Positions 1 through 5,912 of a stretch of DNA of 13,365 nucleotides are shown one piece after another. The translations under genes and the position numbers were made by a program. The number at the start of each line of letters is the position of its first letter. Positions within the stretch are counted from its first letter, which is position 1. Below the pieces are notes generated by a model, which worked only from the letters and a program-made list of their open reading frames with translations, was not told the origin of the DNA and searched no databases. This DNA is from JBFGRM01 sp041563675 (GTDB lineage Bacteria; Nitrospirota; Nitrospiria; Nitrospirales; Nitrospiraceae): the NCBI GenBank assembly GCA_041563675.1, contig JBFGRM010000046.1:1-13365 (forward strand), in the 5' to 3' direction.

Positions 1-11
1 AGGCTCTTCAT
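1..11 (-). CDS. 5' end of an unknown gene running off the left edge
   Basis: Only the first codons are in the window: an ATG at 9-11 read leftward, giving Met-Lys-Ser. The case for a real start is its upstream sequence. A perfect GGAGG ribosome binding site (minus strand, 20-24) lies 8 nt before the ATG, and a near-consensus promoter lies a further 36 nt upstream (60-88). A Met-Lys-Ser beginning would suit an exported protein, but three residues prove nothing. The product cannot be named. Confidence 0.55.
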
Positions 12-59
12 GGACGCATCCTCCGGTAAAGGGCCGAAAAGCTTGATGCGGACAATTTG

Positions 60-88
60 ATTGTAAGCGGCCCCCCCCGGGCTGTCAA
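60..88 (-). promoter_or_regulatory. Sigma-70 promoter with poly-G spacer
   Basis: On the minus strand TTGACA (83-88) and TACAAT (60-65) are separated by exactly 17 nt. This is a full -35 consensus and a five-of-six -10. The predicted transcript starts near 53 and gives a leader of about 40 nt before the ATG at 11. The spacer contains eight consecutive G (71-78, seen as C on the plus strand), so slippage would move the spacing away from 17. That is the layout of known phase-variable promoters; whether it switches here is inference. Confidence 0.7.
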
Positions 89-164
89 ACCAACTCGTCC
101 CGCTCTCCGCCGTCTCGCCCGCGTGGCTCGGCATGGGAAAGAGGTGAAGGGGTGGGTGCCAACC

Positions 165-815
165 TCACCTGCTCAACAATCCCTTGGCTGCTCGGAACAC
201 CGCGTGAAACATCGGCCGCGTCAGTTTCCCCGTAAAGGTGTTTTGCTGGCTCGGGTGGTAGGAGCAAAGAAGCACGATGTCCCAGGGAAGCCGCACCATG
301 GCGCCGTGACGAAAGGGGGGGAGCGGGGAGACTTTGGCATGTCCAAGCTCACGCGCAGCCTTCAGATACTGATCGAAGGCGATGCGTCCCAAGACGATCA
401 CGACCCGAACGCGCGTCAGCAGGCGCAACTCGGTCAGCAAGTAGGGGCGGCAGGTGTCGAATTCGGCCGGGGTCGGTTTGTTGCCGGGCGGGGCGCAACG
501 AACGGATGCGGTGACGTAGCAGTCCCGTAGTCGAAGGCCGTCGCCGCGGTGGGTCGAGCGAGCCTGATTGGCGAAACCGTACCGATGCAGTGCCTCGTAC
601 ACCCAATCCCCGCTCCGGTCCCCTGTGAACACGCGGCCGGTACGGTTCCCGCCGTGGGCCGCCGGTGCGAGGCCGAGGACCAGCAACTGCGCGCGATCAT
701 CGCCGAATCCCGGCACCGGACGACCCCAGTAGGTCCAGTCGTGAAATTGCCGTCGCTTGACCGATGCGATGGCCTCGCGATGCGCGACCAGACGCTCGCA
801 CAGCCGGCAGGCCAC
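165..815 (-). CDS. udgB: Type-5 uracil-DNA glycosylase (UdgB)
   Basis: DNA repair enzyme that removes uracil, and in this family also other deaminated bases, from DNA to start base-excision repair. With the GTG start the protein is 216 residues. The family-5 active-site motif GLAPAAHGGNRTGR is at 48-61, with Ala where families 1 and 4 carry a polar catalytic residue. The second motif HPSQQNTFTGKLT is at 187-199. Four cysteines (C3, C6, C107, C122) match the [4Fe-4S] ligands of families 4 and 5. The start is uncertain. The frame stays open to a stop at 981-983 and the codons just upstream read like the family N-terminus (LNRRL before VACRLC), yet contain no ATG, GTG or TTG. A CTG at 846-848 preceded by GAGAGGGG is a possible non-standard start. 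It is divergent from the lytic transglycosylase gene, with no partner gene nearby. Confidence 0.93.
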   Translation of the reverse strand: MACRLCERLVAHREAIASVKRRQFHDWTYWGRPVPGFGDDRAQLLVLGLAPAAHGGNRTGRVFTGDRSGDWVYEALHRYGFANQARSTHRGDGLRLRDCYVTASVRCAPPGNKPTPAEFDTCRPYLLTELRLLTRVRVVIVLGRIAFDQYLKAARELGHAKVSPLPPFRHGAMVRLPWDIVLLCSYHPSQQNTFTGKLTRPMFHAVFRAAKGLLSR

Positions 816-887
816 GAGACGGCGATTGAGGACATCGATCCGTTTCAGGAGGCCCCTCTCATAATCTGTCCAGTTGCGGGGTAATCC

Positions 888-916
888 TTGCCGCTTCGAG
901 GGCTTGCTGATAGCAT
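888..916 (+). promoter_or_regulatory. Likely promoter of the lytic transglycosylase gene
   Basis: TTGCCG (888-893) and TAGCAT (911-916) are separated by 17 nt, each four of six to consensus. The predicted transcript starts near 923, leaving about 60 nt of leader before the ATG at 983. The leader includes a small hairpin at 925-938 (CCTGC and GCAGG around a GGAA tetraloop). The element overlaps the open upstream extension of the udgB frame. The same TAGCAT -10 occurs before the methyltransferase gene. Confidence 0.4.
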
Positions 917-982
917 GAGCCTGACCTGCGGAAGCAGGAGGCTGCTCTCGCCCGGTTTCGTCAAAAAGGGAACAGATTGTCT

Positions 983-2089
983 ATGAAATATGCACGGTTA
1001 CAACTGTTTCTGCTCGCCACGGGATTGACCTGCGCGGTCCTGGTTTCAGCGGCCTTTACGCAGCAGGACACCGACGATTCCCTCGGCAGCGGGAACCCCT
1101 TCGAGAGCGCCACGGTGCCGTCTCAGGCGGAGGGGACAACGGAAGATCCTGTCGCGGCGACCGACCTCAACGAGCCAATCGGGATGGAGTCCGGGCTCGA
1201 GTCACTGCCGGAGATGGACGGGCAGCTCGTCGTGCTCCCCGAGATCCGACGGAGCGGCACCCGCCATTTCCTGAGCTCATTCAGGCTGCCCAAGGAGCTG
1301 ACGTTCGGGGGGCAACGGGTGCCCCTCGATCAGTGGCACGTGCGCGAGCGGATCGAGTATGAGTTTTATCAGTTTCTTGCCTCTGAAGGCGATAGCCTCA
1401 TCGTGGCCAAGCGAACCGGCCGATGCTTTCCACCCGTCGAGAAGGAGCTGGCAAAGGCCGGCCTGCCGGATGATCTCAAGTACATGCTGCTGGTCGAGAG
1501 CAAGTGCGTCGCAGCCGCCTACTCCCGCAAGCGGGCGTCCGGACCGTGGCAGTTCATCCGCTCCACCGCCAAGCGATTCAAGCTCAAGAGCAACAAATGG
1601 CGGGACGAGCGCCGCAATCTGGAGCTCTCTACCGAGGCTGCGATTAAATACCTCCAGCATCTGCATGACATTTTCGGCGACTGGTTCCTCGCCATGGCCG
1701 CCTACAACGCCGGTGAATTCAAGATCAGAAAGAAGTTGAAGGCCCAAAAGATTGACGACTATTGGAAGTTACACTACGTTCGTGAGACCATGCGGTACGT
1801 GCCACGGGTGATCGCCGCCAAGGAGATCTTTTCCCAACCGGACACCTATCTCGGGCTCACGCGTGAGGACCTGTACACGCCACTCGAGACCGAGACGGTG
1901 ACGGTCCGTATCAAGAAGCGCAAGCAGCATCTGGCGACGGTCGCGGAAAAATACGGCACGTACTTTTTGGAGCTGAAGATGTTGAACCCCGAGCTCAGAC
2001 GCTCCTACCTCCCGCGCGGCACCTACAAGCTCAAAGTGCCGAAGCGTCCCTGCGTCGAGCCCTGCGCCGATGAAAACGGCGCGGGTTGA
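983..2089 (+). CDS. MltD-like lytic transglycosylase with LysM-like C-terminus
   Basis: Peptidoglycan-cleaving enzyme of the SLT/GH23 fold that cuts the MurNAc-GlcNAc bond to form anhydro-muropeptides, acting outside the inner membrane. The 368-residue product begins with a signal-peptide-like stretch (Lys/Arg then a hydrophobic segment to about residue 26), followed by an acidic low-complexity region to about 80. The SLT domain is at about 140-290: catalytic Glu172 in LLVESKC, then S..RASGPWQFI, AAYNAG (239-244) and RYVPRVIAAKEIF. Residues about 306-354 (LATVAEKYG..LELKMLNPEL) resemble the LysM-like module that follows the catalytic domain in MltD. I chose ATG 983 rather than the TTG six bases upstream because it gives the cleaner signal peptide. 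The Shine-Dalgarno is weak (AAGGGAA at 966-972). No lipobox Cys is seen, so it is probably periplasmic rather than a lipoprotein. Confidence 0.9.
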   Translation: MKYARLQLFLLATGLTCAVLVSAAFTQQDTDDSLGSGNPFESATVPSQAEGTTEDPVAATDLNEPIGMESGLESLPEMDGQLVVLPEIRRSGTRHFLSSFRLPKELTFGGQRVPLDQWHVRERIEYEFYQFLASEGDSLIVAKRTGRCFPPVEKELAKAGLPDDLKYMLLVESKCVAAAYSRKRASGPWQFIRSTAKRFKLKSNKWRDERRNLELSTEAAIKYLQHLHDIFGDWFLAMAAYNAGEFKIRKKLKAQKIDDYWKLHYVRETMRYVPRVIAAKEIFSQPDTYLGLTREDLYTPLETETVTVRIKKRKQHLATVAEKYGTYFLELKMLNPELRRSYLPRGTYKLKVPKRPCVEPCADENGAG

Positions 2090-2104
2090 CCTGCCGATCG
2101 CGTC

Positions 2105-3442
2105 GTGACCATTTCCGGTCTTGCAGCCCGTCCCCGTATCCTCCTCAAAAAGCTTCTCGAAGCAGGCCTTCGAGCCGTCGACCCCGTGGAGGCCGTCCGG
2201 CGCACGGTGAGGCGGCGCGGGCCGTGGTTGCAGGTGGGTGACAGACGGTACGACCTCCGCCGGTATCGGTCTGTCGTGGTCGTCGGCGCGGGGAAGGCCT
2301 CTGCCCCCATGGCGCGTGAGCTCGAACACGTGGTTGGGGACCGACTGAGCGGCGGTTTGGTCGTCGTCAAATATGGACACGGGATCCGGACCAGGCGCGT
2401 GCGCGTGGTCGAAGCCGGCCACCCGGTTCCTGACCGGGCCGGGTTGCAGGGAGCTGCCCGTCTCCTACAACTGGTGTCCCGCCTGACCGAGGATGACCTG
2501 CTACTGGTCGTCCTCTCGGGCGGCGCGTCAAGCCTTCTGCCGGCTCCCTCTCCGGGCGTCTCGCTGGCGGACAAGCGACGGATGACCACCCTGCTGCTGC
2601 GCAGCGGCGCGACCATCCAGGAGATGAACGCCGTCCGGAAGCACCTGTCCGCCGTCAAGGGCGGTCAGTTGATCGCCGCGACGCGGGCCGCCGTGGCTAG
2701 CTTGATTCTCTCGGACGTCATCGGTGACGACCTGGGATCCATCGGATCCGGCCCGACGGCGCCTGATCCGACCACCTTTCACGACGCACGTGCCGTTCTG
2801 GATCGGTTCCACCTCTGGACCAAGCTGCCGTCGCGTGTCAGGACACATCTGACGAAAGGCCTCAGGAAACAGGTGCCGGACACGCCCAAGCCGGGTGCGC
2901 GGGTCTTCAAGAGGGTCCAGAACCAGATCATCGGGAACAATCGGGTTGCCGTCTCCGCGGCGGCGGAAGCCGCCAAATCGACCGGGCTTCGCACGCTCGT
3001 GCTGACGACATCGCTGACCGGCGAGGCGCGGGACGCGGCCAAGTTTTTGGCGGCAGTGGCGCGCGAAGTCAGGATCTCAGGGCACCCGATACGACCGCCT
3101 GCCTGTGTGGTCGCCGGCGGGGAGCTGACGGTGACGATTCGGGGACAGGGGCGAGGGGGGCGCGCGCAAGAGTTTGCACTCGCGGCCGGCATTGAGATCG
3201 CCGGGCTCAAAGATGTCGTGGTCGCCGCGCTGGGGACGGACGGCACGGATGGTCCCACGGATGCCGCCGGCGCGGCGGTGAGCGGCGAGACCATGAGTCG
3301 GGCAACCCGACGGGGGTTGAGCCTCCAGCGCGCGCTGGCCGAGAACGACGCCTACCCCGTGTTTCGCCGGCTCGGCGGTCATATCGTGACCGGCCCGACG
3401 CGGACGAATGTCAACGATCTGTACGTTGCCCTGATCCTCTAG
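2105..3442 (+). CDS. Glycerate 2-kinase, MOFRL family
   Basis: ATP-dependent phosphorylation of D-glycerate to 2-phosphoglycerate, feeding glycerate from the serine, glyoxylate or photorespiration-like routes into glycolysis (GckA/TtuD-type). At 445 residues it is close to the usual family length. The N-terminal domain has VVVVGAGKASAPMA (57-70, with the conserved Lys64), LSGGASSLLPAP (137-148), MNAVRKHLSAVKGGQL (174-189) and LSDVIGDDLGSIGSGPTAPDP (202-222). The C-terminal MOFRL domain has AGGELTV (337-343), GRGGRAQEFALA (349-360), GTDGTDGPTDAAGA (377-390) and the terminal GPTRTNVNDLYVALI. It starts with GTG 15 nt after the lytic transglycosylase stop, so the two are probably co-transcribed although they share no obvious function. 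No neighbouring gene of glycerate metabolism is in the window. Confidence 0.93.
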   Translation: MTISGLAARPRILLKKLLEAGLRAVDPVEAVRRTVRRRGPWLQVGDRRYDLRRYRSVVVVGAGKASAPMARELEHVVGDRLSGGLVVVKYGHGIRTRRVRVVEAGHPVPDRAGLQGAARLLQLVSRLTEDDLLLVVLSGGASSLLPAPSPGVSLADKRRMTTLLLRSGATIQEMNAVRKHLSAVKGGQLIAATRAAVASLILSDVIGDDLGSIGSGPTAPDPTTFHDARAVLDRFHLWTKLPSRVRTHLTKGLRKQVPDTPKPGARVFKRVQNQIIGNNRVAVSAAAEAAKSTGLRTLVLTTSLTGEARDAAKFLAAVAREVRISGHPIRPPACVVAGGELTVTIRGQGRGGRAQEFALAAGIEIAGLKDVVVAALGTDGTDGPTDAAGAAVSGETMSRATRRGLSLQRALAENDAYPVFRRLGGHIVTGPTRTNVNDLYVALIL

Positions 3443-3483
3443 CGTCAAGTCTCAAACATTCCTTTCACCATTCATTAAGCGAT

Positions 3484-3528
3484 CCCCCGCCCTTCTCCCC
3501 CAGAGAGGAGAGGGCCAGGGTGCGGGGG
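3484..3528 (+). repeat. Palindromic dispersed repeat, copy A
   Basis: A GC-rich double-stem element between the glycerate kinase and Nudix genes. The outer arms are CCCCCGC (3484-3490) and GCGGGGG (3522-3528). Inside, GCCCTTCTCC (3489-3498) pairs with GGAGAGGGC (3507-3515) with one bulged T. The tail AGGGTG followed by a G-run recurs in the element at 7151-7190. It could act as a weak terminator or mRNA-end stabiliser, but no U-tract follows. Confidence 0.65.
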
Positions 3529-3547
3529 CCTGTATACGCCTCGCATC

Positions 3548-3576
3548 TTGACTGGGCCGGCCCGACGACCTTTAAT
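3548..3576 (+). promoter_or_regulatory. Promoter of the Nudix gene
   Basis: TTGACT (3548-3553) and TTTAAT (3571-3576), each five of six to consensus, are separated by 17 nt. The predicted transcript starts near 3583, about 30 nt before the ATG at 3614. The TTG inside the -35 box could be mistaken for an upstream start of the same frame; the promoter argues against that. Confidence 0.65.
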
Positions 3577-3613
3577 GCTCGTGGCTGATCATCGATGCGA
3601 TAAGGAGCGACGA

Positions 3614-4252
3614 ATGGCCCAAATGGTCTTGGTGTTTGCAGCCGACTTACTCGACCGGATTGGGCGATTCCAGGGGTACTGCCTGGATGTCGACCACTAC
3701 GTCAAGACGCTGCTCGATCCTGCCAACAACCGATTCATGGAGCGGGACCTGGCGGAGCGGGATCCACGATTCAAACAAATCATCCCGTATGTGGTGCTGC
3801 GCTTCCGGGACTCCGTGTTCAGCTATGTCCGGGGCAAGAAGGCGAGTGAATCCCGTTTGCGCGCGATGCGGTCAATCGGCCTGGGCGGGCACATCGAGCC
3901 AGCCGATCGCTCGCTCTTCCAATCCGATGAGGTGCTGTATGGTGAGGCAGCCCGCCGGGAAGTGGAGGAAGAGGTCGACCTTCGCAGCACCTACCGTGAA
4001 CGCGTCGTAGGTCTTCTTAATGATGATTCCACGGAGGTCGGTCGCGTGCATTTCGGGATCGTGCACGTGTGGGACCTTGCAGAGCCGTCGGCACAGAAGC
4101 GGGAAGGACAGATCACCCAATCGGGCTTCGTGTCCCTGAGCAACCTCCCGGCGGACGATGACCAGTTGGAGACCTGGTCCCAGTTGACCCGGCGGATCCT
4201 TGAGGACCCGCGAACGCCCCGGTACCGACCCCCGGGCAAGGCGATCGGCTAG
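3614..4252 (+). CDS. Nudix-family protein with expanded, degenerate Nudix box
   Basis: A 212-residue cytosolic protein resembling the group annotated as predicted Nudix phosphoesterases (COG4112-like). Its substrate is unknown. The Nudix signature is recognisable but modified: GGHIEP at 91-96, then about 18 residues instead of the usual short spacer, then the metal-binding helix REVEEEVDL (115-123), where the usual Gly after EE.x is Asp. This is known for the group, so activity is plausible but not proven. The start is ATG 3614, with a perfect AAGGAG (3602-3607) six bases upstream and a promoter at 3548-3576. A longer TTG-initiated reading of the same frame would begin inside the -35 box. It converges with panC, sharing the CTAG stop palindrome. 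Confidence 0.82.
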   Translation: MAQMVLVFAADLLDRIGRFQGYCLDVDHYVKTLLDPANNRFMERDLAERDPRFKQIIPYVVLRFRDSVFSYVRGKKASESRLRAMRSIGLGGHIEPADRSLFQSDEVLYGEAARREVEEEVDLRSTYRERVVGLLNDDSTEVGRVHFGIVHVWDLAEPSAQKREGQITQSGFVSLSNLPADDDQLETWSQLTRRILEDPRTPRYRPPGKAIG

Positions 4253-5106
4253 CGACCGCGCGGGACACGAACGGCGACGTTGTCGATCAGCCTGACGCGT
4301 CCCACCCGGATCGCGCCGAGAAGAATGGTTGGGCCCGTGACGCGTGTGAGGGGCTCCAGTGTGTCGGGGTCCGCAACCGCAAAATAGTCGACACGTGCCA
4401 GCGGCTCCTGGCGAGCAACTCTGACCATGGCCTGGCGAACCAGGCGGGCCTCCCGCACCCCCTGGCGGACCGCACTCAGGCCGGCCCGCAGGGCGCGAGA
4501 CAAAACCAGAGCGGCTTGGCGGTGCCTCGGGGAGAGGTATTCGTTCCGCGAGCTCACGGCCAGGCCATCGGGCTCGCGAATGGTCGGACAGACGACGACG
4601 CGTGTCCGGAGGGTCAGGTCCGCCACCAGTCGGCTGATGAGGACCGATTGTTGATAGTCCTTCCGACCGAAAAACACATCGTCCGGTCGGACGAGACACA
4701 GAAGCTTGGTCACGACCGTGGCCACGCCTTCGAAGTGCGAGCGCCGGAATTGTCCCTCCCAGCGCCGTGAGAGAGATGGAACCGAGACCGAGGTGGCGAA
4801 GCCCGGCGGATATATCGCCTCATCGCTCGGCGCGAACAGCACATCCACCCCCTCTTGTCGACAGAGCGACGCGTCGGCGCGAAGCCGTCGCGGATACCGT
4901 CCCAGGTCTTCCCCCGATCCGAATTGACGCGGATTGACGTAGAGGCTCACGACCACGGCGTCACACGTCAGCCTGGCGCGCCTGATGAGAGACGCGTGGC
5001 CGGCGTGGAGCGCGCCCATCGTGGGCACCAGCCCGATCCGAACGCCCTCGCGTCCGAGACGGTCAGCCCACTGCGCCAGGAGTCGGGGAGACCGGATGAT
5101 CCGCAT
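4249..5106 (-). CDS. panC: Pantothenate synthetase
   Basis: Condenses pantoate and beta-alanine with ATP through a pantoyl-adenylate, the last step of vitamin B5 (coenzyme A precursor) synthesis; cytosolic. The protein is 285 residues from ATG 5104-5106, the normal family length. It shows PTMGALHAGHASL with the HIGH-like HAGH (34-37), LYVNPRQFG (55-63), FFGRKDYQQ (145-153, ATP and pantoate contacts) and SSRNEYLSP (185-193, the KMSKS-equivalent loop). A start at ATG 5137-5139 would add 11 residues not typical of the family and sit only 9 nt after the folK stop. The inner ATG has a modest AGGG five bases upstream. It is co-directional with folK and probably translated from the same mRNA. panB and panD are not in the window. 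Confidence 0.95.
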   Translation of the reverse strand: MRIIRSPRLLAQWADRLGREGVRIGLVPTMGALHAGHASLIRRARLTCDAVVVSLYVNPRQFGSGEDLGRYPRRLRADASLCRQEGVDVLFAPSDEAIYPPGFATSVSVPSLSRRWEGQFRRSHFEGVATVVTKLLCLVRPDDVFFGRKDYQQSVLISRLVADLTLRTRVVVCPTIREPDGLAVSSRNEYLSPRHRQAALVLSRALRAGLSAVRQGVREARLVRQAMVRVARQEPLARVDYFAVADPDTLEPLTRVTGPTILLGAIRVGRVRLIDNVAVRVPRGR

Positions 5107-5148
5107 GCCGACCCTGACCGACCGAGATGGTGAGACCATCGTGCCGGC

Positions 5149-5706
5149 TCAGGCTCCGGTGCTGCGCGTGTGGCAAGAGGGGAGGGGGCCGTAGGAGGAA
5201 CCGAGGGCGACATCGAGGCGGCGGACATCGAAGGCATCGTCGAGCTGAGCCAGCAACTCCTTCGCCGAGCGATGCAGCACGGGGTGGCTCCACGCGGGGT
5301 CGAGCTCCGCCAGCGGCGTGAGCACGAAACGTCGGACATGGAGCCGCGGATGGGGAATCTGGACACGGCCGTCATCGAACACGCGATCGCCATATGAGAG
5401 GAGATCAATATCCATCGTGCGAGGGCCCCGGCGGTGGGTCTGGTCGCGTCCCAGAGCCTCCTCGATCTCACGACAGGCGTCCAGCAGGCGGTCCGGAGGC
5501 AACGACGTTTCCAGCCGAAGGACACCGTTGAGAAAACTGCCGGGACCGGGATCGCCGACGTCGGGGACAGGCTCGGTCTCGTAAAGAGACGACAGGCCGG
5601 TAACCTGCGTCTCGGGGAGCAACGCGAGGAGAGTCACCGCGCGCTCGCAGAGATCGAAGCGATCGCCCATGTTCGAACCAAAGCCGATAAATACGCTCTC
5701 GACCAT
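5149..5706 (-). CDS. folK: 6-hydroxymethyl-dihydropterin pyrophosphokinase
   Basis: Transfers pyrophosphate from ATP to 6-hydroxymethyl-7,8-dihydropterin, the step before dihydropteroate synthase in folate synthesis; cytosolic. At 185 residues it is slightly longer than the minimal enzyme, with an unrecognised tail after about residue 160. The HPPK signatures are in order: FGSNMGDR (9-16), LYETEPV (41-47), FLNGV (58-62), LGRDQTHRRGPRTMDIDLL (85-103, with the Mg-binding Asp pair D99 and D101) and PHPRLHVRRFVLTPLAELDP (118-137). It starts at ATG 5704-5706 with only a weak AAGG upstream. It lies directly before panC on the same strand. The 206-nt region upstream holds two inverted hairpin repeats and no clear promoter. 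Confidence 0.96.
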   Translation of the reverse strand: MVESVFIGFGSNMGDRFDLCERAVTLLALLPETQVTGLSSLYETEPVPDVGDPGPGSFLNGVLRLETSLPPDRLLDACREIEEALGRDQTHRRGPRTMDIDLLSYGDRVFDDGRVQIPHPRLHVRRFVLTPLAELDPAWSHPVLHRSAKELLAQLDDAFDVRRLDVALGSSYGPLPSCHTRSTGA

Positions 5707-5730
5707 AGCGAAAAAAGCCTTGAGCTATTG

Positions 5731-5766
5731 CACCTCCCCTTTGTAAGGGGAGGCGGGGTGGGGTAG
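5731..5766 (+). repeat. Hairpin repeat, copy 1 of an inverted pair
   Basis: CCTCCCCTT (5733-5741) and AAGGGGAGG (5745-5753) form a perfect 9-bp stem around a TGT loop, followed by a G-rich tail ending GGGGTAG. The copy at 5817-5851 is the same element in reverse orientation with compensatory stem substitutions. It lies in the folK 5' region, about 25 nt from the folK ATG. Confidence 0.75.
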
Positions 5767-5816
5767 AGCGGCAAGCCGACAAGTCAAAACGCTGCTGCGA
5801 ACTCGATCCTGCACGT

Positions 5817-5851
5817 TCTACCTCCCCAACCCCTCCTTACAAAGGAGGGGC
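5817..5851 (-). repeat. Hairpin repeat, copy 2 of an inverted pair
   Basis: Read on the minus strand, CCCCTCCTT and AAGGAGGGG (plus-strand arms 5830-5838 and 5842-5850) form a perfect 9-bp stem around TGT, followed by a tail ending GGGGAGGTAG. It lies about 60 nt after the dapL stop, so in the dapL transcript it would fold as a 3' hairpin. No U-run follows, so a canonical intrinsic terminator is not claimed. Confidence 0.75.
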
Positions 5852-5912
5852 CCGAAGCACCGGTTCACCTAAACACTGCAACGCTTATCACAACTCAACA
5901 CGTGGTTAGTCT

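Noticed and set aside
1..60. Open plus-strand frame from the left edge to a TGA at 58-60 as the tail of a gene
   Set aside because: Only 19 residues, no recognisable motif, and the same bases carry a minus-strand promoter, Shine-Dalgarno and start codon.
1769..2658. Minus-strand frames over the transglycosylase/glycerate kinase junction
   Set aside because: Shadows of two genes with clear family motifs on the plus strand.
3872..4699. 275-codon minus-strand frame spanning the Nudix/panC junction
   Set aside because: It overlaps two well-supported genes in other frames and its composition is Pro/Arg/Gly-rich noise.
5731..5851. CRISPR array or insertion sequence ends
   Set aside because: Only two copies in opposite orientation, no regular spacers, no transposase and no target-site duplication visible.
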